Below are positions 18,213-27,535 of a stretch of 64,000 nucleotides of DNA, piece by piece. Each line of letters starts with the position of its first letter. Positions within the stretch are counted from its first letter, which is position 1. This stretch comes from Bifidobacterium hapali (lineage in GTDB: Bacteria > Actinomycetota > Actinomycetes > Actinomycetales > Bifidobacteriaceae), in contig NZ_MWWY01000028.1 of NCBI RefSeq assembly GCF_002259755.1, forward strand, positions 23,598-87,597. The letters are read 5' to 3'. Both the position numbers and the translations under genes were made by a program. The notes under the pieces were generated by a model. It saw only the letters and a program-made list of their open reading frames with translations, was not told the origin of the DNA and searched no databases.

Positions 18213-19700
18213 ATGGCAGATTTTACCCAAGTACTTGCGACCCGACCCGATTTCGATGACACGGACCGCGAATGGCTTCATCATCTGGTAGCCGACTGGC
18301 AGGTCATTGCTGACCTCAGTTTCGCTGACTTGCTACTCATTTTGCAAAATGGTAACGGAGACTATGTGGTAGCAGAACAATGTCGTCCATCTACAGTGGC
18401 AACACTGCGAACTGAAGATGTAGTTGGAAAGCCCGTTCCTGCAGACATGGTCGGCGAGCTGGATGCAGCGATGCGTTCGGCCGTGGTCTTTCGTTCTACA
18501 GTGCTGCGTAATGTCGGCAAATCCACAGTGTGCAACGTGTACGCGCCAGTGCATCACAATGGCAAGACACTTGGTCTCGTTGTGCGCGAAACCAATATGG
18601 CAACACGCGAGTCCAACGGTCGTAACGAATCAGAAAGCATCAACGCTGGTAAGCAGCTGTACGAGATGATTCCGCGAGGCCAGTTCCCATATATGGATTC
18701 CGTGATGAGTCAACGGCATAACGCGCGCGTAGCCGACGGTTTCATCGTGCTCACTGACGATGGTGTGGTACGTTATGCCTCGCCTAACGCGATTAGCTGT
18801 TTCCGTCGTCTTGGATCACTCGACCCGATGCAAGGCAAGCTCTTGAGCGAGGTTGGTACTCAATTACTTCATGAGAACGATCCGCTGCCTGAATCGCTAC
18901 CTCTGGTATTAAGCGGTAAAGCGGCTGTTGACTCCGAGCTCAACGCTAACAACTCTGCTGTATCCATGCGCTCTATGCCGTTGTATGATACGAACGGACG
19001 TACCGGTGCGATTATCCTCTGTCGTGACGTCACTGAGCTGCGTCGTCGTGAACAGGAATTGCAGACTAAGAATGCGACCATCTCGGAAATTCATCATCGT
19101 GTCAAGAATAATCTGCAAGCAGTCTCTGCACTGCTGCGATTGCAGGCGCGCAAAACCAAGTCTGAGGAAGTCAAGAAAGAACTGGAAGAGGCACAGCGAC
19201 GCGTGCAAACCATCGCAATGGTGCATGAAGGGTTAAGCCAAACTGCTGACGAAATCGTCGACTTCGACAAGGTGATTTCCAACCTGCTGAAGATGAGCGT
19301 TGATCTGGCAACAATGCGCGATCAGCATATCAACATCGAGTATGTTGGCCAGTTTGGTATGATGCCGGCACAGGATGCTACCCCGTTGTCACTGGTGTTG
19401 ACTGAGTTGATTACTAACGCGGTCGAGCATGGTTTTGAGGGACGTAAAGAAGGTCACATCGTCATTTCTGTAGGCCGTTCCGGTGCCAACCTCAATGTAG
19501 TTGTAGAAGATGACGGTTCAGGACTTGCGACCGAGGAAAGCCACGGCATGGCACGTTCGTCTGGCTCTGGACTGGGCACGCAGATCATCAACACGTTTGT
19601 GACCAACGATTTTGGCGGTTCCGTACGATGGGAGCCGCGTCGCGAAGGTGGCACGCGTGTGGTGCTCGAGATGAAGCTGCGTGCAGCACAGGAAGAATAG
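18213..19700 (+). CDS. pdtaS: sensor histidine kinase PdtaS
   Basis: PdtaS is a soluble histidine kinase that phosphorylates the ANTAR-domain regulator PdtaR. The start at 18213 (MADFTQVLATRPDF) aligns best with the family; earlier ATGs at 18201 and 18204 exist. In order: a GAF-like H_kinase_N domain with WQVIADLSFADLLL, a PAS domain (about 165-275), the HisKA_2 segment IHHRVKNNLQAVSALLRLQ with the phosphate-accepting His near 294, and an ATPase domain with ELITNAVEHGFEG and DDGSGL. There are no membrane helices. Its likely partner is at 49665-50459. Confidence 0.93.
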   Translation: MADFTQVLATRPDFDDTDREWLHHLVADWQVIADLSFADLLLILQNGNGDYVVAEQCRPSTVATLRTEDVVGKPVPADMVGELDAAMRSAVVFRSTVLRNVGKSTVCNVYAPVHHNGKTLGLVVRETNMATRESNGRNESESINAGKQLYEMIPRGQFPYMDSVMSQRHNARVADGFIVLTDDGVVRYASPNAISCFRRLGSLDPMQGKLLSEVGTQLLHENDPLPESLPLVLSGKAAVDSELNANNSAVSMRSMPLYDTNGRTGAIILCRDVTELRRREQELQTKNATISEIHHRVKNNLQAVSALLRLQARKTKSEEVKKELEEAQRRVQTIAMVHEGLSQTADEIVDFDKVISNLLKMSVDLATMRDQHINIEYVGQFGMMPAQDATPLSLVLTELITNAVEHGFEGRKEGHIVISVGRSGANLNVVVEDDGSGLATEESHGMARSSGSGLGTQIINTFVTNDFGGSVRWEPRREGGTRVVLEMKLRAAQEE

Positions 19701-19730
19701 TATTCTGGGTATTTTCGAATGAGATGTAAG

Positions 19731-19767
19731 AAGCCCCGCAATCGTAGATGGATTGCGGGGCTTGTTT
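19731..19767. terminator. bidirectional terminator between pdtaS and whiB
   Basis: A 13-bp perfect stem (AAGCCCCGCAATC and its complement) with a 7-base loop ends in CTTGTTT. It sits between two converging genes and can serve both. Confidence 0.88.
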
Positions 19768-19790
19768 AACGGTTATAGCCGTATGAATGA

Positions 19791-20066
19791 TCAGAGATTC
19801 TGCAGCGCCTGCGAACGACGAGCGCGCATCGCGCGACGCTTCAAAGCACGACGCTCATCTTCGCTTAAACCACCCCATACGCCGTAATCTTGATTCGTAT
19901 CCAACGCGCACTTCAAGCACGCGTCAATCACCTTGCAAGTACGGCAGACAGCCTTAGCATCCTCAATCTGCCGAAATGCTTGCCCAGTGTTGCCTACTGG
20001 AAAGAACAACTCTGGATCTTTGTCACGGCACGCCGCCTTGGCACGCCAGTCATAAGCACTGCTCAT
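19791..20066 (-). CDS. WhiB-family iron-sulfur regulator (WhiB1/WblE-like)
   Basis: WhiB proteins hold a 4Fe-4S cluster and act with the primary sigma factor. This 91-aa protein has the cluster Cys set (C in KAACRDKDPELFFPVG, then CRTCKVIDAC), the WGGLSEDERR turn, and a basic tail (LKRRAMRARR) for DNA contact. The DPELFFPVG form is closest to the WhiB1/WblE group. It is one of two WhiB genes here. Confidence 0.92.
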   Translation of the reverse strand: MSSAYDWRAKAACRDKDPELFFPVGNTGQAFRQIEDAKAVCRTCKVIDACLKCALDTNQDYGVWGGLSEDERRALKRRAMRARRSQALQNL

Positions 20067-20142
20067 CGTCTCGCCTTCCTTGAGGCCCCCGCGGGCCCAT
20101 AATGAAATCCACTACACAGGTAACCACGAAACTGTCGACTTT

Positions 20143-22026
20143 TCAAGAGGATTCGCTCACGGATTGTAAAACAATGCATTGTACTGGCATAGCATGCCCC
20201 CGTTCTACCAATACAGCGCGTCCGGGAATATCGGCATCCGTCGCAGCGAATCGGGCAAGTATTTCGGCTGGTATGCCATCCATAAGGTCAACAGAGCGGT
20301 CACCAGTGGGGAACACAATGCGTGTCGTACCATGTTCAGGAACACGTACATAGCGTGACGAAGTAACCGTAAACACCACAGTGACACGTGGATCATGCAA
20401 TGCTTGACTGAATTCAGCACACAGCGCATCACTGCTTAACGGGTCAAGTAACTCATCGGCATCATCCACAAGCCATATGGTGCGCGGATACGGTGGGGGA
20501 GCAGTATTAGTGACATTCACTGTAATCGATACTGACTGGCGAACATTCTCAACAGTCATGCCACGTACACTGCGATACGCGTGTCGCAATCGTATGCCAG
20601 GCATCGAGCGCAACATAGCGGCGATCGTTGCCAACACCGTTGTACGACCACGACCATGCTGTCCGATAATGGCAATATTGCCACGCAAGAGCAGCCGCGT
20701 CAGATTCACGTTCACACCATCATCACCGAGAGCAAACGGCACACGTATATCCGCATCATTCGCATGAACTGCATTCTTGCGATCATCGCTAGTCAACGCA
20801 ATTACATCTGCTGCCTCTAGACGCGCAATCTTCGGCAGTGGTGGGCTGAACAAGCGTTGCTGAGAGGGAAATCCACAGAAGTGTTGCGCTGAACATACAG
20901 CATCAACTAACGCATCCATGTCACGAGTCTGCGCACATATAAACGGTGACATGGTTTCACCATCAGCACAATACGCAGCACCTGGCAATGATGGACTAAT
21001 ACCAGCTGCAGCCGTCGAACCCAACAATTCTGACGATTGCATCGAATCTCGCACACGCAAGCAAATATTGACAGCAATATTCGCCTTCATATCAGCACTG
21101 ATTTGTCCCGCAGGATTTTGCGTACACGCCACCAAATGCATACCAAGCGAACGTCCAAGCGACGCAATACGCACCAAACGATCAACATAATCCGGCAGCT
21201 GACTGCGCAACGCATGAAACTCGTCAACCATAATAATCAGCCGAGGCGGCGGCTCAGCCAAATACCGCACATCACCACAACGATGCTCAGCCACGATACG
21301 CTCACGACGTTGAAGTTCCGCTTCAAGAGCATGCAAAGCGCGAGTTGCATGAGCAAGATCAAGATCACACACATTGCCCACCACATGCGGCAAACGTGCC
21401 AACTGATCAAACGCAGCACCACCCTTAAAATCAAGAAACACAAAATTCAACCTAGTCGGCGGATTACGGCACGCCAAGGCAATACACCACGTCTGCAACA
21501 GCACTGACTTGCCAGAACCAGTCGTACCAGCAACCATTGCATGCGGTCCATGACGGGCTAGATCAAGCCGGAATACATCAGATACTCCCATACCGAGTGC
21601 TACATCAAGACTTGGCTTGTGCAGCCACATGCGCACGATATGCCGCCAACGTAGCGGTTCAACACTGATCGGAGGCAAGGCAAGCGTCTGCCATGATGGG
21701 CAATCAATAGCAGTGAAAATTTGAGCACTGTCCTTCTCAGATACTGTATCCGCTGAGTTATAACTCGTATCTACAGTGTTGATCTGTCCTGACTCATCAA
21801 TACCGCCTGTAGTGTTCGATGCACGCACAGCCATGAGTGCAGCCGATGCTGCACACCCAATCAAACCGGGAACGACCATCATCGCAAACATCCATCGACG
21901 CTCAACCAGCATAGCCACCAACATGATGAATTGGGCAGCAATCGGTGCGGCCGCAGCTATTATCGCTAATCGGTCGTGAACGCGCCGACGTTGCTGTTTC
22001 GGCACCAAACGTTTCGCCATACCCAT
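20143..22026 (-). CDS. FtsK/SpoIIIE-type ATPase, EccC-like
   Basis: A 627-aa membrane-anchored ATPase with two N-terminal helices (about 30-68) and two ATPase modules. The first is intact, with Walker A GTTGSGKS (167-174), FLDFKGG and Walker B RLIIMVDEF. The second has GQHGRGRTT with Arg where Walker A has Lys, and WLVDDADEL. The order LPHVVGNVCDLD...RRERIVAE is that of EccC motor proteins of type VII secretion rather than FtsK DNA pumps. No WXG100 substrate or other secretion component is visible. Starts at 22026 and 22020 are both possible. Confidence 0.82.
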   Translation of the reverse strand: MGMAKRLVPKQQRRRVHDRLAIIAAAAPIAAQFIMLVAMLVERRWMFAMMVVPGLIGCAASAALMAVRASNTTGGIDESGQINTVDTSYNSADTVSEKDSAQIFTAIDCPSWQTLALPPISVEPLRWRHIVRMWLHKPSLDVALGMGVSDVFRLDLARHGPHAMVAGTTGSGKSVLLQTWCIALACRNPPTRLNFVFLDFKGGAAFDQLARLPHVVGNVCDLDLAHATRALHALEAELQRRERIVAEHRCGDVRYLAEPPPRLIIMVDEFHALRSQLPDYVDRLVRIASLGRSLGMHLVACTQNPAGQISADMKANIAVNICLRVRDSMQSSELLGSTAAAGISPSLPGAAYCADGETMSPFICAQTRDMDALVDAVCSAQHFCGFPSQQRLFSPPLPKIARLEAADVIALTSDDRKNAVHANDADIRVPFALGDDGVNVNLTRLLLRGNIAIIGQHGRGRTTVLATIAAMLRSMPGIRLRHAYRSVRGMTVENVRQSVSITVNVTNTAPPPYPRTIWLVDDADELLDPLSSDALCAEFSQALHDPRVTVVFTVTSSRYVRVPEHGTTRIVFPTGDRSVDLMDGIPAEILARFAATDADIPGRAVLVERGHAMPVQCIVLQSVSESS

Positions 22027-22219
22027 ACCTGCCACTGTGCAGGCTCGAATGACGTTACACAAGCGAAAACGAGGTATGTGGTCGAACGGTTTTCACACGG
22101 CGTGTCGCCTTATGAGACAACAGTTTGCGCTCGCGACACGCCGTAAAACGAATTTACGCAGGATAAGAGCTTCTAGTGTCTCGCGTCATGAATTCGTGAG
22201 CAAAGTAATGACTCGCAGG

Positions 22220-23689
22220 TCACTGTTCAGCTAACGTGCCCACTTCACCGCTTGCGTGACTGCCAGCAGCCAGTTGGGAGAATAACTTAGTATTTGCCGC
22301 ATCATCGAGCAATACTGACGAGCCAACCCCATCGACGTAGTAATCAGGATTCGACCAATACAAGCTACCGGTCACACCACCATCTCCAGTAGCATCACGG
22401 AACGCGAACGCCATCGACGCTAACGTCATGGGATTCGTATCCTCATCCACTGTGACGGCAGACAGTGACGCATCTGCCAGTTTGGCAACTTTTGCAGGAT
22501 TAAGCAAAGTGGATGAGCTTAAAGCTTTTTTCATTACCGCTGCAATAACTTGGCGTTGACGTGCCGCACGGCCAAAATCGCCTTGGGCATCCGAATAACG
22601 CATACGAGAGAATGCTAACGCGGTTGTACCGTCTGCATCGTGACATCCAGCTGTCCACTTCAACCCTGAATACAGATCATCAACAGTCTGGTCGTAGCAT
22701 AGATTCACGCCGCCGATCACATCAACCATATTCTTCAATCCGCCGAACTGGATTTCAGCCACGTGATCAATCTTCTGACCGGTAATCTGCTCGATTTGGC
22801 CGACCAATGCTTGATTGCCATACACTTGAGCAACCGAATTAATCTTCATATACTGCCCATCCACGGTCACTAAAGAGTCACGTGGAATAGAAATCAGCGA
22901 ACTCGGACCGTTCTTTGGCTTGGTGAGCACAAGAAGCGTATCAGTACGGAATCCCGTAACTGTCGGATCGTCAGCTCCAGCAACACCTTCCGTATTGTCT
23001 CGTTTATCAGAACCGACAAGCAACCACGATGATGCTCCCGACGAATCTGCCATATTGGTGAGCCACGAAGCGCGTCCAATCTTGCCATTTGCCCAATTCC
23101 ATGCGCCAAACACACCAAATATGAGAAGCGCAACAAGAATAGCAAGCGTTACCAGCACCACATGACGCACACGACCGGGGCGAGGGGAGCGTGCGACGGC
23201 TGTCGACGCTGACGACTGAAAATGCGCGCCTGATTTCGCGGGTTCGATGCGAGAAGCCGTGGCGAATCTAGCATTGCTCGGTGTGGTCATCGCAGGACGA
23301 GCATGATAAGCGGCTGGAGTAGGGGCTGTGGACTGTGTTGAGCCAGAGGAACGACGAGGTTGACGAGATTGTGGCTCGTAACTGCGAGGCGCATATGAAC
23401 GCGGCGTACCTGATGCTGGCACGTGTGGTGTTTGCGGTGCTGATGCAGCTGTAGAGACGGAAGATGATTGATGTGCTGCATCATTAACGGAACGTACTCG
23501 CGGTGCAGCCGGTGAAAATGACGGCGGAACCGTAACCGAATCAGATGGTACTGATTGACGGGCTTGAGGCTGCGCTTGACTGGAGCGCGCATCAGACGTG
23601 GACGATTGAGTAGAACCACGACGTCGACCGCTGGACGGGGAGAAGCTGGGCGGTGTCGCCTGATTCATACCTCCGTTACCGTCAATCAT
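22220..23689 (-). CDS. LytR-CpsA-Psr family protein
   Basis: LCP proteins attach teichoic acid-like or polysaccharide polymers to peptidoglycan from a lipid carrier. The start at 23689, behind GGGAGG, gives 489 aa. It has a Ser/Pro/Ala-rich cytoplasmic tail (1 to about 165), one membrane helix (about 170-192) and the extracellular LCP domain with GSDKRD, GFRTDTLLVL, SLISIPRDSLV and the catalytic-site stretch ALAFSRMRYSDAQGDFGRAARQRQV. The position beside the EccC-like ATPase and GT2 genes supports an envelope role. Confidence 0.92.
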   Translation of the reverse strand: MIDGNGGMNQATPPSFSPSSGRRRGSTQSSTSDARSSQAQPQARQSVPSDSVTVPPSFSPAAPRVRSVNDAAHQSSSVSTAASAPQTPHVPASGTPRSYAPRSYEPQSRQPRRSSGSTQSTAPTPAAYHARPAMTTPSNARFATASRIEPAKSGAHFQSSASTAVARSPRPGRVRHVVLVTLAILVALLIFGVFGAWNWANGKIGRASWLTNMADSSGASSWLLVGSDKRDNTEGVAGADDPTVTGFRTDTLLVLTKPKNGPSSLISIPRDSLVTVDGQYMKINSVAQVYGNQALVGQIEQITGQKIDHVAEIQFGGLKNMVDVIGGVNLCYDQTVDDLYSGLKWTAGCHDADGTTALAFSRMRYSDAQGDFGRAARQRQVIAAVMKKALSSSTLLNPAKVAKLADASLSAVTVDEDTNPMTLASMAFAFRDATGDGGVTGSLYWSNPDYYVDGVGSSVLLDDAANTKLFSQLAAGSHASGEVGTLAEQ

Positions 23690-23860
23690 GGTGTCGTTGC
23701 CCTCCCTATAAGACTGTTCGTGTGTCCGTTTGCGCTCGAATTTCCTCATGACACTGTGACACATGTGTGTGTTGCACTTGCCGCACGTTGCGAATCCTAC
23801 GCAGGAACAGCACAATGCACTATTCCAGCATAGGTTCATGCCTGCGTATTATCACATTTT

Positions 23861-23923
23861 AACCGCGGTTATGGTAATGACACGGTACAAGACTTGACAA
23901 AACGCAAGTCACATGTGTGTAAT
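23861..23923 (+). promoter_or_regulatory. candidate whiB2 promoter with upstream palindrome
   Basis: TTGACA at 23894-23899 and TGTAAT at 23918-23923 are 18 bases apart, upstream of the whiB2-like start. AACCGCGGTT, a 10-bp palindrome, lies at 23861-23870. The promoter reading is by eye only. Confidence 0.45.
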
Positions 23924-23981
23924 TTAACGGTTGGTCGTTGAACATTCGATCATACAAGTTCATCAGATAAGGAGGAGACGA

Positions 23982-24290
23982 ATGTGGGGTGTCGTCGGTG
24001 ATTCCTCCGAACAACCAACTCATGCAATGAGTGAACTATGGGGACTGTTCCATCCCGACGGTGACGTGTCTTGGCAGCACAAAGCACTCTGTTCCCAAAC
24101 TGATCCTGAAGCATTTTTCCCCGAAAAAGGTGGCTCCACACGGGATGCCAAACGGGTTTGTGCGCAGTGCACCGTACGCGAGCAATGTTTGCAATGGGCT
24201 ATTGAGCATGATGAACGATTCGGTATCTGGGGTGGCATGAGCGAACGTGAACGTCGTCGGTACAAGAAGGAGCACAGGGAGCAGGCGTGA
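23982..24290 (+). CDS. WhiB-family regulator (WhiB2/WhmD-like)
   Basis: ATG 23982 follows GGAGGAG and gives 102 aa. The cluster cysteines are in ALCSQTDPEAFFPEKGG and VCAQCTVREQC, followed by IWGGMSERERRRYKKEHRE. The PEKGGSTRDAKRVCAQC pattern is that of WhiB2/WhmD, linked to septation in mycobacteria and Streptomyces (WhiB). The stop overlaps the GT2 start (GTGA), so it heads the GT2-DUF5719 operon. Confidence 0.93.
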   Translation: MWGVVGDSSEQPTHAMSELWGLFHPDGDVSWQHKALCSQTDPEAFFPEKGGSTRDAKRVCAQCTVREQCLQWAIEHDERFGIWGGMSERERRRYKKEHREQA

Positions 24291-27200
24291 CGTCATTTGA
24301 CGCATCCATGCGTACACTGGAAACCATGAATTCCACAGGCAACAGCGACATTGAACAGGTACTTGCCGCCCTGCTGACAAACCGAGCTCAGTCGAGCAGC
24401 CAGCATATCGACCCCACGGTCGCAGCCGTGATTACGGCAGAGCATGATCTTCGTTTTCTACCAGACACGATACGTGCTGTGCTATCCCAGCGTGTACTTC
24501 CCGGCATAATCGTCGTCGTTGACTGCTCTGGAAGCAAAAGCCAGCCAGTATTTACCCATGTTGCCATCACGCCGTCAGCCGACTCACACACAACTTCTTC
24601 CCAACCACACAATATTGAAATCCGTGTGATACCAATTCAGGGAGCAACCTCGTTCAGCAATGCCGTATGCACCGGCATGTCCCGAGCCGCACTCCCCGCT
24701 ACTATCAGCGCATGGTGGATGCTTCATGATGACTCACGACCCGCTGACGACACCTGTCTGGCACGGCTACTCGATGCATGGCGTAACAATCCCGCAGCAT
24801 CCCTCCTCGGCTGTAAACAACTCGACTGGCAAGCCAACAATCTGCATAACGTCGGCATGTACGCTGGACATCACCGATTGGAATCACTCGTCGTTGACGG
24901 CGAAGAAGACCAAGAACAATACGATACGAGACAAGACGTTTTCGCTGTCTCACTCGCCGGCGCGCTACTGCCCGTCGAAACATTACACACAATGGACGGT
25001 ATCAACCGCTGGTTCACCACCTACGGCGAATCCGCTGATTTCTGCCGCCGCATTTGCCTTGACGGCGGCCGAGTCGTTGTCGTACCTGAAGCACGCATCG
25101 CCCACCGACGCGCACGCTATGAGGGTATCCGCACCCGCAACGGCGAACCTGTAGACGAACAAGAGCCACTGCACTCTGCAATGGCCGTTATGAGCGCCGC
25201 ACAACGATACCTCTACACGGACATCCCCACACTGCTATGGCCACTACTGTGGCTATGGCGTCTACTCACATCCATCGGCAAAGCACTCGAACAGCTCTTC
25301 GCCAAACGCCCATACAAAGCAGGATGTGAACTGGGCCTACCTTGGCGCGCTCTCATTGCAATTCCAAGTGCCATCAAGGCACGCCGACTCGTCGTGGCAC
25401 ACAGCAACGTGCCAATGAGTCGCTTATCCGCGCTGAGCGTAAGCCGCCAGCAAAAAGCCCAATGGAAAGACCGCGCACAAGCACTCGAAGATCAACAGCA
25501 CACCATACTGCTCAACCCACTTGCACGCGCACACCTACGCCGTCGCCGTATCCGCCGCTGGGGGCTTGCACTCAGTGCCGCACTTATTGCATTCCTCGCC
25601 ATCGCTATCAGCTATCGCACTACACTCACCGCAGCTTTCAGCGACAGTGCATCAATCTACTCAGCTCAACTGCTCCCCACATCAGCAACCTTCCACCAAC
25701 TCGCCCAAGCCGCCACCACCCCGTGGATATTCGGCGCTGGCACCGGCATCCCCGCACCCCCAACCCCTTGGCTCCTCGTCTGGCTCGTTACCTCACTCTT
25801 CACCCTCGGCCAACCAGCTGCAGCCCTCGCGCTCATCTTCTTTGCCGCAGCACCACTCGCAACACTCTCATTCTGGGCGCTCGCTGGTGTATTTACCCGT
25901 TCTGATGGTGTACGTGTTACCGCATCGCTACTGTGGGTTGGACTTGGCATGGCTACTGGTTTGTTTGCTACGGCAAATCTACCCATGCTCACAGTGCTTA
26001 TGTTCATGCCAGCTGCATTTGCATTCGCATTTCGCGCTGTAGCGATGTATCGCACTGAAGATCAACTCCACCCGCATCGCTCGATTCAATCTGCAGCTCT
26101 TGCTTCACTGTGCTTTATCCCTGTGGTGGCCGCAGAACCTCAGTTACTGTTGCCGCTGATTGCTACATTCCTGATCTTCTTGCTCTTTGTTCGTCGTCAT
26201 CGCGTGATGTTGCTGCTCATACCTGTGCCATCTGCGTTCGTGATCGCGCCGACATTGGTGAATGCTGTTAAATATGGGTCTGAAGGTATCTGGCGGCAGA
26301 TTTTCGGTGACATTATGATCCCGTCCAGTAGCGTGGATGGACGTCCTGCTGCTGCTCACTTGCTTGGTGTAATCGGTCGCGCGCTGAGTCTTGATAACGA
26401 TGACGCATGGACCATGCGACTGTCCGGTAACTGGCCAGCACTGGCGTTACTAGTGGTACTTGCGCTGATAGTGGTACTTGCACTTGTCTCGCTGTGTCTT
26501 CCGTTTGCATTGCGTGCATCACGCTTGATGTGGGTGACTAGTTTGGCAGGTGGACTTCTCGCGTTGTGCTGTGCTCGTATTGCGATTGCAGCTGATGCAG
26601 ATGGCGACGTGGCTGCTTCGGTGCTTCCTGGATTCATGATGATGATACTGGGATTATTGTCTTGCGTGTGTTTGGTGGCTGGTGCTGCGGTGAAACGGTT
26701 TACGCTACTGCGTCAGTCTGCTGATCGCATTGACTCTGCTCATGATACGGCTGCCGGACTTCGTGCTGAACGAGTGGCTGCAAGAGTAGCTGCCCGCACT
26801 GCAATGGCACGCACTGGTCGTGTAATGCTCGTAGCTATCTTGACATTATCGGTGAGCGTATGTGGCTGGTATGCATGGTCTGCATCAGCACGTCGTAGCG
26901 TAAACGTTTCCAATACGGGACTACCAATGGTTGCCACGGACTATTTAGCTCAAGGATCTGATCATCGTGTGCTTGCGTTGCATGCGTCGTCAGACGACAC
27001 GGTCGCGTTTACGGTCTTACGTAGTGGACGTGGTGATCTTATTGACAGTTCACCGGTGCGACGTTTGCGGCTTGCGTTAGATACCAACTCTTCATCTGAC
27101 ACGTCAACACATTCGGATGTGGATGCTACAGATGCTACGGATACTACCGATGCGATACTGTCGCGTTCGGCGGCGCGCCTGCTCGCTGGAGCTGATGCAC

Positions 27201-27535
27201 AATCCATTATCGATATCAGTCAGCTCGGTTTTGGCGGCATATTCGTCAGTGTCGCTCCATCTGATAATGACAACAGTGCCGCTCAACGGTTGATCAGTAA
27301 CGTTACCGCATCCGAAGGTACGCAAACTGTAGTGTCTGCCGCAAACGGCACATACTATCGTCTGACTATCAGCAGTGCTGACAGCCAAAATATTGACACT
27401 TCATGGCAGGAACGTACCCAATCAAGCCAATGGCGTTACGCGTGGCTCATCTGTGCAGGCATCATTGTCGCACTATACTGCCTTGTCGCATTGCCTCATG
27501 GCACTACCCGGTATTCGCAAGGAGAGGAATCATGA
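24287..27535 (+). CDS. large membrane GT2 glycosyltransferase
   Basis: A 1082-aa protein with a GT-A family 2 catalytic domain (about 40-300) and a long membrane part (about 423-860), then an extracellular domain and a final helix near the C-terminus. LPDTIRAVLSQ, the HDDSRP acid motif near residue 145 and the ALLPVETL region fit GT2. A polymer or lipid-linked sugar product at the membrane is expected. It starts at GTG overlapping whiB2 and ends in ATGA with the next gene. Composition switches near 25.88 kb from C/A-rich to G/T-rich on the coding strand. Confidence 0.87.
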   Translation: MTSFDASMRTLETMNSTGNSDIEQVLAALLTNRAQSSSQHIDPTVAAVITAEHDLRFLPDTIRAVLSQRVLPGIIVVVDCSGSKSQPVFTHVAITPSADSHTTSSQPHNIEIRVIPIQGATSFSNAVCTGMSRAALPATISAWWMLHDDSRPADDTCLARLLDAWRNNPAASLLGCKQLDWQANNLHNVGMYAGHHRLESLVVDGEEDQEQYDTRQDVFAVSLAGALLPVETLHTMDGINRWFTTYGESADFCRRICLDGGRVVVVPEARIAHRRARYEGIRTRNGEPVDEQEPLHSAMAVMSAAQRYLYTDIPTLLWPLLWLWRLLTSIGKALEQLFAKRPYKAGCELGLPWRALIAIPSAIKARRLVVAHSNVPMSRLSALSVSRQQKAQWKDRAQALEDQQHTILLNPLARAHLRRRRIRRWGLALSAALIAFLAIAISYRTTLTAAFSDSASIYSAQLLPTSATFHQLAQAATTPWIFGAGTGIPAPPTPWLLVWLVTSLFTLGQPAAALALIFFAAAPLATLSFWALAGVFTRSDGVRVTASLLWVGLGMATGLFATANLPMLTVLMFMPAAFAFAFRAVAMYRTEDQLHPHRSIQSAALASLCFIPVVAAEPQLLLPLIATFLIFLLFVRRHRVMLLLIPVPSAFVIAPTLVNAVKYGSEGIWRQIFGDIMIPSSSVDGRPAAAHLLGVIGRALSLDNDDAWTMRLSGNWPALALLVVLALIVVLALVSLCLPFALRASRLMWVTSLAGGLLALCCARIAIAADADGDVAASVLPGFMMMILGLLSCVCLVAGAAVKRFTLLRQSADRIDSAHDTAAGLRAERVAARVAARTAMARTGRVMLVAILTLSVSVCGWYAWSASARRSVNVSNTGLPMVATDYLAQGSDHRVLALHASSDDTVAFTVLRSGRGDLIDSSPVRRLRLALDTNSSSDTSTHSDVDATDATDTTDAILSRSAARLLAGADAQSIIDISQLGFGGIFVSVAPSDNDNSAAQRLISNVTASEGTQTVVSAANGTYYRLTISSADSQNIDTSWQERTQSSQWRYAWLICAGIIVALYCLVALPHGTTRYSQGEES

